From positions 28,575-92,574 of the forward strand of contig NZ_JALNUR010000012.1 in NCBI RefSeq assembly GCF_026540895.1: a DNA stretch of 64,000 nt, written 5' to 3'. The position numbers and the translations under genes were made by a program. Positions 24,397 to 34,083 of this stretch are shown in pieces (position 1 is the first letter of the stretch; each line of letters begins with the position of its first letter). This DNA is from Sphingomonas sp. GM_Shp_1 (GTDB lineage: Bacteria > Pseudomonadota > Alphaproteobacteria > Sphingomonadales > Sphingomonadaceae). The notes under the pieces were generated by a model. The model ran no database searches and was not told the origin of the DNA. It was given only the letters and a program-made list of their open reading frames with translations.

Positions 24397-25581
24397 ATGA
24401 CGAACATGAATTACGAAACGGGGGCGATTGGTGGCGGCGGCCATATGGCACTGGAAGGACCCGCGCCCGCACGGCGGCGCTGGATTCCGGTGGTCGTGGT
24501 GCTCGCCCTCGTGGCGCTGGCGGGCTGGTATCTGCTCGGCGGCAAGAAGCATGATTCGGCCACCGGCGCCTCCAGCGGAACGCAGGTGCCCAACATCACC
24601 GTCGTGGTTCCCGGCCAGCAGGCGGTCAGCCGCATCGTTTCCGCCACCGGTACGCTGGCCGCGCGGCGCGAAATGCCGGTCGGCGTCGCGGGCGAGGGGG
24701 GGATGATCACCCGCGTCCTGGTCGAGCCGGGCCAGTGGGTCCGCGCGGGCCAGGTGCTGGCGACCGTCGATCGCTCGGTCCAGACCCAGACCGCCTCGGC
24801 GCTGAACGCCCAGGTCGCGGTGGCGCAGTCGGACCAGCAGATCGCGCAGGCCGAACTGGACCGCGCGCAGCAGCTGGTCGATCGCGGCTTCATCTCCAAG
24901 GCCGATCTGCAACGGCGCGAGGCGACCCGCAACGCCGCCGCCGCACGCGTCCGTGCGGCCCAGGCGTCGTACAGGGAAGCGCAGGCGCGCAACGGCCGCC
25001 TGGACATCCGCGCGCCCGCCGAAGGGCTGATTCTGACCCGCGCCGCCGAGCCGGGCCAGATCGTCAGCTCAGGGTCGGGGGTGCTGTTCCGCATGGCGAT
25101 GGGCGGGCAGATGGAGCTTCGCGCGCAGCTCGCCGAATCGGACCTGGTCGGCCTGACCGTCGGTTCGCCCGCCACCGTCACCCCGGTCGGCGGCGACAGG
25201 AGCTTCAAGGGCGAGGTGTGGCAGGTGTCGCCGGTCATCGATCCGCAGACCCGCCAGGGCATCGCGCGAATCGCGCTCTCCTACAGTCCCGAACTTCGTC
25301 CGGGCGGCTTCGCCTCGGCGACGATCCGCGGCGGCGCGGGCCGCGCGCCCATGCTGCCCGATTCGGCGATCCAGAGCGACGACAAGGGCAGTTTCGTGTA
25401 TATCGTCGGTCCCGACAACAAGGTCGCGCGCCGCAACATCAAGATCGGTCAGGTATCGGACGATGGCGTGACCATCGCCTCGGGCCTGAACGGCAATGAG
25501 CGGGTGGTGCGGTCGGCGGGTGGCTTCCTGGCGGTCGGCCAGCTGGTCCATCCGATCCTCGGCGGCCCGGAGGCCAAGTGA
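24397..25581 (+). CDS. RND efflux periplasmic adaptor (membrane fusion protein)
   Basis: 394 aa. N-terminal membrane anchor (WIPVVVVLALVALAGWYLLG), then the lipoyl/hairpin module: PVGVAGEGGMITRVLVEPGQWVRAGQ, a helical hairpin (about 130-200), IRAPAEGLILTRAAEPGQIV, and a beta-barrel domain. It links an RND pump to an outer-membrane channel. Stop and permease start are one base apart, so they form one operon. No outer-membrane channel gene follows; it may borrow the one at 34201. Confidence 0.93.
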   Translation: MTNMNYETGAIGGGGHMALEGPAPARRRWIPVVVVLALVALAGWYLLGGKKHDSATGASSGTQVPNITVVVPGQQAVSRIVSATGTLAARREMPVGVAGEGGMITRVLVEPGQWVRAGQVLATVDRSVQTQTASALNAQVAVAQSDQQIAQAELDRAQQLVDRGFISKADLQRREATRNAAAARVRAAQASYREAQARNGRLDIRAPAEGLILTRAAEPGQIVSSGSGVLFRMAMGGQMELRAQLAESDLVGLTVGSPATVTPVGGDRSFKGEVWQVSPVIDPQTRQGIARIALSYSPELRPGGFASATIRGGAGRAPMLPDSAIQSDDKGSFVYIVGPDNKVARRNIKIGQVSDDGVTIASGLNGNERVVRSAGGFLAVGQLVHPILGGPEAK

Positions 25582-25582
25582 C

Positions 25583-28500
25583 ATGAGTTTCCGCAACATC
25601 TCCGCCTGGGCGATCCGGAACCCGGTTCCGCCGATCGTCCTGTTCGTCGCGCTGACGCTGGCGGGGATCGTCAGCTTCATGCGGATGGACGTGAACAACG
25701 ACCCCGACATCGATTTCCCGATCGTCGTGGTCGTCGTGAACCAGCCGGGTGCGGCGCCGACCGAGCTGGAGACGCAGGTCACCCAGCGGGTCGAGGCGGC
25801 GTTGCGGAACTTGCAGGGCGTCGACCAGATCACCTCGACCGTGACCGAGGGCCAGTCGCAGACGCTGGTCCAGCTCGATATCGGCACCCCGATCGACCGC
25901 GCGGTCAGCGATGCGCGCGACGCGATCACCCAGATCCGCTCGATGCTGCCCGACGGCATCCTGGAACCGCAGGTGATCCGCGTCGATTCGACCGACAACG
26001 ACCTGGCCAGCTATTCGGCGGTCGCGTCCAACATGACGCCCGAACAGCTTAGCTGGTATATCGACAATAACGTCACCAAGGAGCTGTTGTCGGTCCCCGG
26101 CCTCTCCAAGGTCATCCGCAACGGCGGCGTGACGCGCGAGATTCGCGTCATCCTCGATCCGCTGAAGCTCCAGGCACAGGGCCTGACCGCCAGCGAGGTC
26201 AATGCGCAGCTTCGCATGACCAACCTGAACGCGGCGGGTGGCCGGGCCGAGATCGCGGGCACGGAACAGGCGGTCCGCGTGCTGGGCAATGCGCGCAACG
26301 CCTATGATCTGGGCCAGACCCAGATCAACGTGGGCGGCGGGCGCACCGTGCGGCTGGCCGACATCGCCACGGTCCGGGACCTTTATGCCGAGCAGCGTTC
26401 GCAGGCGGCGGTCGACGGGCGACAGGTCATCAGCTTCGACTTCCAGCGCGCCAAGGGCGCCTCGGACGTCAGCGTCTATAACGGCGCGGTCGAGAAGCTG
26501 AAGGCGCTGGAAAAGCGCAACCCGGAGGTGAAGTTCGTCCTCCGCTCGAACAGCGTCAAATATACCGAGCAGCAATATGAAAGCGCCATCCATGCGATGA
26601 TCGAGGGCGCGGTGCTGGCGGTGATCGTCGTGTTCCTGTTCCTGCGCGACTGGCGCGCGACGGTGATCTCGGCGCTGGCCATCCCCTTGTCGGCGATCCC
26701 GACCTTCTGGGTCATGGATCTGATGAACTTCACCCTCAACCAGATGACGCTGCTGGCGCTCAGCCTGGTGGCGGGCGTGCTGGTCGACGACGCGATCGTG
26801 GAGATCGAGAATATCGTGCGCCACATGCGCATGGGCAAATCCGCCTATCAGGCGTCGATCGACGCGGCGGACGAGATCGGCCTCGCCGTGCTGGGCACCA
26901 CCATGGCGATCGTTGCGGTGTTCCTGCCCGTGTCGATCATGCCGGGCGTGCCGGGGCAGTATTTCAAGAATTTCGGCCTGACCGTCGTCGTCTCGGTGCT
27001 GATGAGCCTGGCGGTCGCGCGCATGATCACGCCGATGATCGCGGCCTATTTCCTAAAATCGGCGGGCCATGCCAGCCATGGCGAAGGGCGTCTCATGGAC
27101 GCCTATATGGCGACGCTGCGCTGGTCGCTGCGCTATGATCGCCCGACCGACGGTGCACGGCGCGGGGTGGTGCGGCGCTTCTTCGGGCGGTTCCGCGACC
27201 ATCGGCTGTGGGTGATCGGCATCGGCGTGATGGCCTTCGTCCTGACCGTCGTGATGTTCGCGGTCATTCCCAAGACCTTCCAGCCGCCGCAGGACAATGA
27301 CCAGGCGGTCGCCAAGATCGAGATGGTGCCCGGCACCACACTGGCCCAGACCGATCAGGTCGTGAAGAAGGTCGCGCAGTTCCTGCGCAAGCAGCCGGAC
27401 GTTGAATCGGTCTATTCGCGCACCAGCGTCGGCAATGGCCGCGTGGTGGCGACGTTGAAGGAGGATCGCTCGATGAAGAGCACCGACTTCGAACGCTCGC
27501 TGGCCCCCGAACTGGCCGCGATCCCCGATGCCCGCGTATCCTTCCAGTCGCAATTCGGCTGGGGGTCGAGCGGACGTGACCTGACCATCACGCTGGGCGG
27601 CGACGATCCGGCGGTGCTGCGCGATACCGCCAACAAGATCGTCGAGCAGATGGGGACCGTCCCGGGCCTGGTCGCGCCGCGCATCGTCGGCAATCTCGAC
27701 CGACCCGAAATCGTCATCCGCCCGCGCCTCGACCTCGCGGCCAATCTGGGCGTGACGACGCAGGCGCTGTCGAGTGCGATCCGCATCGCGACCCTGGGCG
27801 ATATCGACCAGAATTCGGCACGCTTCTCGCTGTCGGATCGCCAGGTGCCGATCCGCGTGGCGCTGGACCAGAATGCCCGGGCGCGGATGTCGACCATCCA
27901 GAATCTGCCGGTGCAGACCCAGACCGGGGGCTCGGTGCCGCTCAGCGTCGTCGCCGATATCGGGCTGGGCGCGGGGCCGACCCAGATCGACCGCGTCAAC
28001 CAGCGGCGTCAGGTCACGGTCGGGGCCGACTTGGCCAAGGGCGTGATCAGCGGCGACGCGATGAAGAAGGTCCACGACCTGCCGATCATGAAGAATCTGC
28101 CGATGGGGGTCAGCGAAATGGTGCTGGGCCAGGCCAAGATGCAGAACGAGATGATGACCAATTTCTTCACGGCGATCATCTCGGCCATCTTCATGGTCTT
28201 TGCGGTGCTGGTGCTGCTCTATCGCCGCTTCCTGCCGCCCTTCGTCAACATGGCCTCGCTGCTGCTGGCCCCCCTGGGCGGGTTGCTGGCGCTCTACTTC
28301 ACCGGCAATCCGCTGTCGCTGCCGGTCTATATCGGGTTGCTGATGCTGCTCGGCATCGTCGCCAAGAACTCGATCCTGCTGATCGACTTCGCGCTGGAGG
28401 AGATCGCCAAGGGCGTGCCGGTGCGCGACGCGGTGCTGGACGCCGGGCACAAGCGCGCCCAGCCGATCGTGATGACCACGGTCGCGATGGTCGCGGGCAT

Positions 28501-28789
28501 GGTTCCGACCGCGCTGTCGCTGGGCGGTGACGGATCGTGGCGCAGCCCGATGGGCGTGACGGTGATCGGCGGCCTCGCCATGTCGACCATCCTCACCCTG
28601 CTGATCGTGCCCGCCGCGTTCAGCCTGGCGGTGGGTGTCGAGCGCTGGATCGGCCCGCGTCTGGGCAAGCGGTTGCTGACCTATAAGCCCGGCGACGAAC
28701 TCGGCGCCGGACCGGTGATCGAAGGCCCGGCGGGCGGCCCCGCGCTGCCGCCCGCGACCGGCAAGCTGGGCTATGGGCCAGCGGAGTAA
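25583..28789 (+). CDS. RND efflux transporter permease (AcrB/MexF-like, HAE-1 group)
   Basis: Proton-driven trimeric inner-membrane pump. 1068 aa, the normal size. Twelve membrane segments and two large periplasmic loops are visible. It starts MSFRNISAWAIRNPVPPIVL; the VAGVLVDDAIVEIENIVRHM segment has the TM4 Asp pair of the proton relay, and MAVARMITPMIAAYFL follows. The extra loop RRFFGRFRDHR lies before the second half. Drug specificity is unknown. Ends four bases before a family A repeat. Confidence 0.95.
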   Translation: MSFRNISAWAIRNPVPPIVLFVALTLAGIVSFMRMDVNNDPDIDFPIVVVVVNQPGAAPTELETQVTQRVEAALRNLQGVDQITSTVTEGQSQTLVQLDIGTPIDRAVSDARDAITQIRSMLPDGILEPQVIRVDSTDNDLASYSAVASNMTPEQLSWYIDNNVTKELLSVPGLSKVIRNGGVTREIRVILDPLKLQAQGLTASEVNAQLRMTNLNAAGGRAEIAGTEQAVRVLGNARNAYDLGQTQINVGGGRTVRLADIATVRDLYAEQRSQAAVDGRQVISFDFQRAKGASDVSVYNGAVEKLKALEKRNPEVKFVLRSNSVKYTEQQYESAIHAMIEGAVLAVIVVFLFLRDWRATVISALAIPLSAIPTFWVMDLMNFTLNQMTLLALSLVAGVLVDDAIVEIENIVRHMRMGKSAYQASIDAADEIGLAVLGTTMAIVAVFLPVSIMPGVPGQYFKNFGLTVVVSVLMSLAVARMITPMIAAYFLKSAGHASHGEGRLMDAYMATLRWSLRYDRPTDGARRGVVRRFFGRFRDHRLWVIGIGVMAFVLTVVMFAVIPKTFQPPQDNDQAVAKIEMVPGTTLAQTDQVVKKVAQFLRKQPDVESVYSRTSVGNGRVVATLKEDRSMKSTDFERSLAPELAAIPDARVSFQSQFGWGSSGRDLTITLGGDDPAVLRDTANKIVEQMGTVPGLVAPRIVGNLDRPEIVIRPRLDLAANLGVTTQALSSAIRIATLGDIDQNSARFSLSDRQVPIRVALDQNARARMSTIQNLPVQTQTGGSVPLSVVADIGLGAGPTQIDRVNQRRQVTVGADLAKGVISGDAMKKVHDLPIMKNLPMGVSEMVLGQAKMQNEMMTNFFTAIISAIFMVFAVLVLLYRRFLPPFVNMASLLLAPLGGLLALYFTGNPLSLPVYIGLLMLLGIVAKNSILLIDFALEEIAKGVPVRDAVLDAGHKRAQPIVMTTVAMVAGMVPTALSLGGDGSWRSPMGVTVIGGLAMSTILTLLIVPAAFSLAVGVERWIGPRLGKRLLTYKPGDELGAGPVIEGPAGGPALPPATGKLGYGPAE

Positions 28790-28920
28790 GTCCTCCCCGG
28801 TACGGGAAGGGGGACCGCCGCGAAGCGGTGGTGGAGGGGGGCTGCCACAACGGATGTCCTGTCCGGCAGTCCCCCCTCCGTCAGGCCTTCGGCCTGCCAC
28901 CTCCCCGTGCCGGGGAGGAC
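28790..28920. repeat. Palindromic intergenic repeat, family A, variant
   Basis: Begins gtcctccccggtacggg immediately after the permease stop and ends ccccgtgccggggaggac; the inside has accgccgcgaagcggt, ctccgtcaggcc and ttcggcctgccacct. Same architecture as the copy at 16826-16954. Confidence 0.75.
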
Positions 28921-28995
28921 CGCATCGCCCCGTTTCGTTACGCTCGGGAAAGATTCCACTTGAACAAAGCCGCCGTTCGCGAATTGTCCTGAACG

Positions 28996-30258
28996 ATGGA
29001 AGTCGCGACGCGATTGGGGGGTAGCCAACCCGTTCCGGCCGCCCTGCGGAAGATGCGGGCGGTTGCGACGGGTCTGTTGCTGTCGATGGCGGCCCTGTAC
29101 CTGATCGCGCGCGCGTTACAGCCGGTTCACCCCGCCTGGGGTTTCGTCCGCTCCTTTGCCGAGGCGGCGATGGTCGGTGGCCTGGCGGACTGGTTCGCGG
29201 TCACCGCTTTGTTCCGCCATCCGCTGGGCCTGCCCATCCCGCACACCGCGATCGTGCCGCGCAACAAGGACCGGATCGGCGACACGCTCGCCAATTTCCT
29301 GCGCACCAATTTCCTGATCCCCCGCGTCGTCGCGCGGCGGATGCACCGGCTGGACGTGGCGGGCGCCGCCGGGCGCTGGCTGGCGCAACCGCCGCAGGAG
29401 GGCGGGCGGATCCGGCGCGGCGCCTCCAAGCTGTTCGCCGAGATGCTGACCGCCTTCGACCCCCAGCGGCTGGGCGGCATGGTGAAGGCGGGAATCGGAT
29501 CGCGGCTGCGCGCGACCGAGGTGTCGCCGATCCTGGGCCAGTTGATGAAGGCGAGCATCGCCGAGGGGCGGCATCTGCCGCTGCTCGATTCGGTGCTGCG
29601 CTGGGCGGCCAGCGCGCTGGAGGCGAACGAGCCGATCGTGCGGGCGATGGTGCATGAACGGGCGGGCGCGATCCTGCGCTGGACCGGGCTGGACGAGACG
29701 CTGGCCGACAAGCTGATCGACGGACTCCACAAGCTGCTCGACGATGTCGCCGAGGATCGCGAGCATCCGCTGCGCCTGAAGATCGAGGAAGGGCTCGATC
29801 GCTTGGCCTGGGACCTGCAATATGATCCCGACACGCGCACGCGGGTGGAGGCGATGAAGAACGACCTGGTCGCCAATCCGGCGATGCAGCGCTGGCTCGA
29901 CGGCCTGTGGGAACAGGCGCGCGAGGCGTTGCTGCGCATGGCGCGCGATCCGCAGGCGGTGACCGCGGGCAAGCTGGGCGAGACATTGCGCCAGTTGGGC
30001 CAGACGCTTCAGAACGATCCCCGGCTGGCGGCGACGATCAACCGCTTCGTGCGTCGCGCGGTGGTCGGCGTCGCGGCTGATTATGGCGACGGCATCGTCC
30101 GGCTGGTGTCGGAGACGGTGCGCGGATGGGACGCCGACACCGTCACCTCGCGGCTGGAGAATGCGGTCGGGCGCGACTTGCAATATATCCGGATCAACGG
30201 GACGCTGGTCGGCGGCAGCGTCGGCCTGGTCCTTCACGCCGTGGACAGGTTGCTTTGA
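28996..30258 (+). CDS. DUF445 family membrane protein
   Basis: 420 aa. N-terminal membrane segment (about 22-41), then GGLADWFAVTALFRHPLGLPIPHTAIVPRNKDRIGDTL, the DUF445 core, a long helical region, and a final C-terminal hydrophobic segment (GTLVGGSVGLVLHAVDRLL). Two-membrane-anchor proteins of unknown function. Lies just before the Mla genes with a 97-base gap, so it may or may not belong to their transcript. Confidence 0.88.
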   Translation: MEVATRLGGSQPVPAALRKMRAVATGLLLSMAALYLIARALQPVHPAWGFVRSFAEAAMVGGLADWFAVTALFRHPLGLPIPHTAIVPRNKDRIGDTLANFLRTNFLIPRVVARRMHRLDVAGAAGRWLAQPPQEGGRIRRGASKLFAEMLTAFDPQRLGGMVKAGIGSRLRATEVSPILGQLMKASIAEGRHLPLLDSVLRWAASALEANEPIVRAMVHERAGAILRWTGLDETLADKLIDGLHKLLDDVAEDREHPLRLKIEEGLDRLAWDLQYDPDTRTRVEAMKNDLVANPAMQRWLDGLWEQAREALLRMARDPQAVTAGKLGETLRQLGQTLQNDPRLAATINRFVRRAVVGVAADYGDGIVRLVSETVRGWDADTVTSRLENAVGRDLQYIRINGTLVGGSVGLVLHAVDRLL

Positions 30259-30355
30259 AAACGTCACGCAAAGGTCTAATTATCGGCCGGGGGCGATTCG
30301 TCGTGCGACTGAAGCGCCTTGTCGATACCTCCGCTTTCCCTCAAAGAGGCAGGTG

Positions 30356-31462
30356 ATGAACGCCAAGGCCGATTATCAGCTGGACCCGGCGAACGGTGGC
30401 GCGATGCGCTTCACCGGCAGCCTGTCGCTGGCGACGCTGGGCGACCTGCCGGAGCGGCTCGACCGCGAGGATGCGGCCGTCGAACGACTCGATCTGTCGC
30501 AGGTCGACCGTATCGATACGGTCGGCGCCTGGCTGATCCATCGCTTTGCCGCGCGCAACGATGCGCAGATCGACGGACTGGACGAGGATCAGCTCCATCT
30601 GATGGCCAAGGTGGTCGAGGCGGATCAGCCGGTGGCGATGCGGCCCAAGGCGATCAGCCCCTTTTCGCGCGTGGCGGGGGAAGTGGGTGACGCGGTCATC
30701 GCGGCCTTCCAGACGCTGTACGGCCTGCTGGGCTTCATGGGCGCGACCGTGCTGGCCGCGCTGGCGGTGATCCGCCATCCGCGCCGTTTCCGCTTCAACG
30801 CGGTGGTGCATGAGTTTGAGACGGTCGGCGTGACCGCGCTGGCGATCGTCGGGCTGATGAGCTTCCTGATCGGCATCGTCATCGCGCAACAGGGCGCGGT
30901 GCAGCTTCGCCAGTTTGGCGCGGAGGTGTTCACGATCAATCTGGTCGGCCGCCTGACCTTGCGCGAACTGGGCGTGCTGATGACCGCGATCATGGTTGCG
31001 GGCCGCTCGGGCTCGGCCTTCGCGGCGCAGATCGGCACGATGAAGCTGACCGAGGAGATTGACGCGATGCGGGTCATCGGCGTGTCGCCGATGGAGGCGC
31101 TGGTGCTGCCGCGCACGCTGGCGGCGGTCACGCTGATGCCGCTACTCGGCTTCTATTCCTCGCTGATCGCGATGATCGGCGGATGCTTCCTGGCGGCGGT
31201 GTCGCTGGGCATTCCGCCGATCACCTTCATCGCGCGCATTCGCGAGGTGGTGCCGATCACCGACCTTTATGTCGGGCTGATCAAGGCCCCCGTCTTTGGC
31301 GCGATCATCGCGATCGCGGGCTGTTTCCAGGGGATGCAGGTCAAGTCGGATGCCGAGCAGGTCGGGCTGCGCACCACGGCGGCGGTGGTGCAGGCGATCT
31401 TCCTGGTGATCGTGCTCGACGCCTTCTTCGCGGTCTTCTTCACCTGGATCGGATGGGATTGA
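30356..31462 (+). CDS. mlaE: MlaE-type lipid ABC transporter permease with N-terminal STAS domain
   Basis: 368 aa. Residues 1 to about 95 look like a STAS domain (FTGSLSLATLGDLPERL, LDLSQVDRIDTVGAWLI), doing the job of MlaB. Residues 105-368 are the MlaE permease: FGAEVFTINLVGRLTLRELGVLMTAIMVAGRSG, LPRTLAAVTLMPLLGFYSSL, GCFQGMQVKSDAEQVGLRTT. Part of the retrograde phospholipid (or lipid) transport system that keeps outer-membrane asymmetry. The stop overlaps the ATPase start (TGATG). Confidence 0.92.
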   Translation: MNAKADYQLDPANGGAMRFTGSLSLATLGDLPERLDREDAAVERLDLSQVDRIDTVGAWLIHRFAARNDAQIDGLDEDQLHLMAKVVEADQPVAMRPKAISPFSRVAGEVGDAVIAAFQTLYGLLGFMGATVLAALAVIRHPRRFRFNAVVHEFETVGVTALAIVGLMSFLIGIVIAQQGAVQLRQFGAEVFTINLVGRLTLRELGVLMTAIMVAGRSGSAFAAQIGTMKLTEEIDAMRVIGVSPMEALVLPRTLAAVTLMPLLGFYSSLIAMIGGCFLAAVSLGIPPITFIARIREVVPITDLYVGLIKAPVFGAIIAIAGCFQGMQVKSDAEQVGLRTTAAVVQAIFLVIVLDAFFAVFFTWIGWD

Positions 31463-32379
31463 TGGCCGAACAGGACGAGCATCTGATCCAGGTCCGGGGG
31501 CTGCGCAACAGCTTCGGAGATCAGGTGATTCACGACGGGCTCGACCTGGACGTGCGCAAGGGCGAGATTCTGGGCGTGGTCGGCGGATCGGGCACCGGCA
31601 AGTCGGTGCTGATGCGCACGATCATCGGCCTCCAGACTCCCGATCAGGGCGATATCACCGTGTTCGGCGAACCGACCATCGGCCGCGAGGCGACCGAGGC
31701 GGTCGATGTCCGCAAGCGCTGGGGCGTGCTGTTCCAGGGCGGTGCGCTGTTCTCGACGCTGACGGTCGCCGAAAATGTCGCGGTGCCGCTGCGGGAGTTC
31801 TACCGCGACCTGCCGCAGGCGTTGATGGACGAGATCGCGTCCTACAAGGTGGTGATGACCGGCCTGCCCGCCGATGCCGGGCCCAAATACCCGGCCGAGC
31901 TGTCGGGCGGCATGAAAAAGCGCGCGGGGCTCGCCCGGGCGCTCGCGCTCGACCCCGAATTGCTGTTCCTCGACGAGCCGACCGCGGGGCTCGACCCGAT
32001 CGGCGCGGCGGCGTTCGACCAGTTGATCGCCTCGCTCCAGAAGACGTTGGGGCTGACCGTCTTCCTCATCACCCATGACCTCGACACGCTTTATGCGATT
32101 TGCGACCGGGTGGCGGTGCTGGCGGACAAGAAGGTGATCGCGGTCGGCACGATCGACGAGCTGATCGCACTCGACCATCCGTGGATCGAGGAATATTTCA
32201 AGGGGCCGCGCGGACGGGCCGCGATCGCCGCCAAGGACGAGGTGGCGGACCTGCGGCCCCGCTCCGCCGATACCGACGCCGAGCGCCACCCCACCGAAGT
32301 CGAAGCCCATTCCACCGGCCAGCGGTCGCAGGGGACCGGGGCCGACGCCCATACGAGAGGCGAACCAGGGACACGCTGA
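31462..32379 (+). CDS. mlaF: MlaF-type ABC transporter ATPase
   Basis: 305 aa. Walker A GGSGTGKS, Q-loop VLFQGGALF, signature LSGGMKKRAGLARAL, Walker B LLFLDEPTAGLDP and switch histidine LITHDLDTL. The C-terminal about 40 residues are hydrophilic and not conserved. It powers the MlaE permease. The ATG at 31462 overlaps the permease stop and its own stop overlaps the MlaD start, so the three are tightly coupled. Confidence 0.95.
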   Translation: MAEQDEHLIQVRGLRNSFGDQVIHDGLDLDVRKGEILGVVGGSGTGKSVLMRTIIGLQTPDQGDITVFGEPTIGREATEAVDVRKRWGVLFQGGALFSTLTVAENVAVPLREFYRDLPQALMDEIASYKVVMTGLPADAGPKYPAELSGGMKKRAGLARALALDPELLFLDEPTAGLDPIGAAAFDQLIASLQKTLGLTVFLITHDLDTLYAICDRVAVLADKKVIAVGTIDELIALDHPWIEEYFKGPRGRAAIAAKDEVADLRPRSADTDAERHPTEVEAHSTGQRSQGTGADAHTRGEPGTR

Positions 32380-33341
32380 TGGAAACTCGTTCGAACCACG
32401 TCCTTGTCGGCTCCGTCGTGCTGATCCTGCTCGTCGTGCTGGCGCTTTTCACCGTCTGGATCGCCCGGCTGGGCGGCACGTCGGAGAAGGAGTATGACAT
32501 CTTCTTCCGCCAGTCGGTCGATGGCCTGGCCAAGGGCTCGGCGGTCACCTATTCGGGCGTGCCCTCGGGGCAGGTGAAGGAAATCGCGCTGTGGCGGCCC
32601 GATCCGCAATTCGTGCGGGTGCGCGTCGCGGTGAACGAGCAGACGCCGATCCTCCAGGGCACGACCGCGTCGATCTCCGCCAGCTTCACCGGCACCAGCA
32701 CCATCTCGCTGGACGGCGCGCGAAAAGGTGCGCCGCCGATCACCTGTCCGACGCCCGAGAACAAGACCATTTGCCCGTATGGCGTGCCGGTCATCCCGAC
32801 CAAGCAGGGGGGCATCGGCGCGATCCTGAACTCCGCGCCGCAGCTGCTGGAGCGACTGTCGACGTTGACCGAGCGGCTGACCGGGCTGCTGTCGGATCGC
32901 AACCAGGCGTCGATCGCGGGCATCCTCGACAACACCAACCGTCTGACCGACGCGCTGGCCGATCGCGGGCCGGAGATCGCGGCGACGCTGGCGCAGACCC
33001 GCGTGGCGATCCAGCAGGCGGGCGATGCGGCGCAGTCGATCGGTCAGTTGGCGGCGACGACCAACGGCCTGCTCGCCGAGGACGTCAAGCCGACCATGGT
33101 CAATCTGAACAAGGCGATCGCCTCGGCCCAGAAGAGCGCCGACACGCTGAATTCGGCGATCGGCGATGCGCGGCCGGGCCTGCAGACCTTCTCCAAGCAG
33201 ACCGTGCCGGAGGTGGATCGTCTGGTGAAGGACCTGCGCGTGATGACCCAGTCGCTGTCGGCGGTCGCCGAGAAGGTCGACCAGCAGGGCGCCGGGTCGC
33301 TGATCGGGCAGCAGAAGCTGCCGGACTATAAGGGCAAGTGA
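32379..33341 (+). CDS. mlaD: MlaD-type MCE domain protein
   Basis: 320 aa inner-membrane-anchored lipid-binding protein. N-terminal anchor (HVLVGSVVLILLVVLALFTVWI), then an MCE domain (about 38-120: YDIFFRQSVDGLAKGSAVTYSGVPSGQV, RVRVAVNEQTPILQGTTASI), then a helical C-terminal tail with repeated Ala/Gln/Asn helices. Expected hexameric ring that passes lipid between the permease and the periplasm. Confidence 0.93.
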   Translation: METRSNHVLVGSVVLILLVVLALFTVWIARLGGTSEKEYDIFFRQSVDGLAKGSAVTYSGVPSGQVKEIALWRPDPQFVRVRVAVNEQTPILQGTTASISASFTGTSTISLDGARKGAPPITCPTPENKTICPYGVPVIPTKQGGIGAILNSAPQLLERLSTLTERLTGLLSDRNQASIAGILDNTNRLTDALADRGPEIAATLAQTRVAIQQAGDAAQSIGQLAATTNGLLAEDVKPTMVNLNKAIASAQKSADTLNSAIGDARPGLQTFSKQTVPEVDRLVKDLRVMTQSLSAVAEKVDQQGAGSLIGQQKLPDYKGK

Positions 33342-33349
33342 GGAAGCCG

Positions 33350-33946
33350 ATGAGGACCGTCATGAAGACTCCGCTGATCGTTCTGCTCGCCGCGCTTCCG
33401 CTCGCCGGCTGCATCAGCTTCGGCGCCAAGCCGCCGCCCTCGCTGCTGACGCTCCAGGCGCAGTCGGCGCCGGCGGTCGGCGAGACGCAGGATTCGGGTC
33501 GCGGCAAGTCGATCACCATCCAGGTGCCCAGCGCCCCGCAGGAACTCGCCACCGCGCGGGTGCCGGTGCAGGAGGATGCGACCAGCATCGCCTATGTGAA
33601 GGACGCCCAATGGGCCGAGCCGCCGACGCGGCTGTTCGCCCGGCTGATGGCGGACACGCTGACCGCGCGCGCGGGCCGGGTGGTGCTGTCGGCGCGGGAA
33701 TCGATCGGCGATCCGGGCGACCGTCTGGGCGGCGAACTGCGCCAGTTCGGCATGGACGCCACCCGGCGCGAGGCCGTAGTGATGTTCGACGCCGCCCTGC
33801 AACGCGGCGGCCAGACGAGCGTCGAGAAGCGCCGCTTCGAAGCGCGCGTGCCCGTGGGCAAGATCGACGCGGAAAGTGTCGGCCCCGCGCTGAACCAGGC
33901 GGCGAACCAGGTGGCGCAGCAGGTGTCCGACTGGGTGGGGCGGTAA
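33350..33946 (+). CDS. ABC-type transport auxiliary lipoprotein (PqiC/DUF330-like)
   Basis: 198 aa lipoprotein: signal with lipobox LPLAGC (Cys at about residue 20). A short mature domain of mixed alpha/beta type follows: KSITIQVPSAPQELATARVPV, ISYVKDAQWAEPPTRLF is visible as IAYVKDAQWAEPPTRLF, and FDAALQ. Related lipoproteins close many MCE-type operons. An AGGAAG site at 33341 supports the ATG at 33350; a GTG at 33338 overlapping MlaD is an alternative. Confidence 0.85.
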   Translation: MRTVMKTPLIVLLAALPLAGCISFGAKPPPSLLTLQAQSAPAVGETQDSGRGKSITIQVPSAPQELATARVPVQEDATSIAYVKDAQWAEPPTRLFARLMADTLTARAGRVVLSARESIGDPGDRLGGELRQFGMDATRREAVVMFDAALQRGGQTSVEKRRFEARVPVGKIDAESVGPALNQAANQVAQQVSDWVGR

Positions 33947-33954
33947 GCATCGAT

Positions 33955-34074
33955 ATTCCTCCCCTGCAAGGGGAGGTGGCAGGCCGGAGGCCTGACGGAG
34001 GGGTGTCCCGCTCTCGATAGGGTGACACCCCTCCACCAGCTTCGCTGGTTCCCCTCCCCTTGCAGGGGAGGAAT
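33955..34074. repeat. Palindromic intergenic repeat, family A, complete copy
   Basis: 120 bases with near-perfect inverted ends (attcctcccctgcaagggg / ccccttgcaggggaggaat). Internal hairpins are caggccggaggcctg and ccagcttcgctgg, and the ggaggggtgt and acacccctcc arms pair. It sits 8 bases after the lipoprotein stop, a place where it could affect transcript ends. Confidence 0.88.
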
Positions 34075-34083
34075 TTGTTATTG

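Noticed and set aside
27053..28900. A 615-residue minus-strand frame over the RND permease
   Set aside because: Low-complexity His/Arg/Asp-rich translation antisense to an established transporter.
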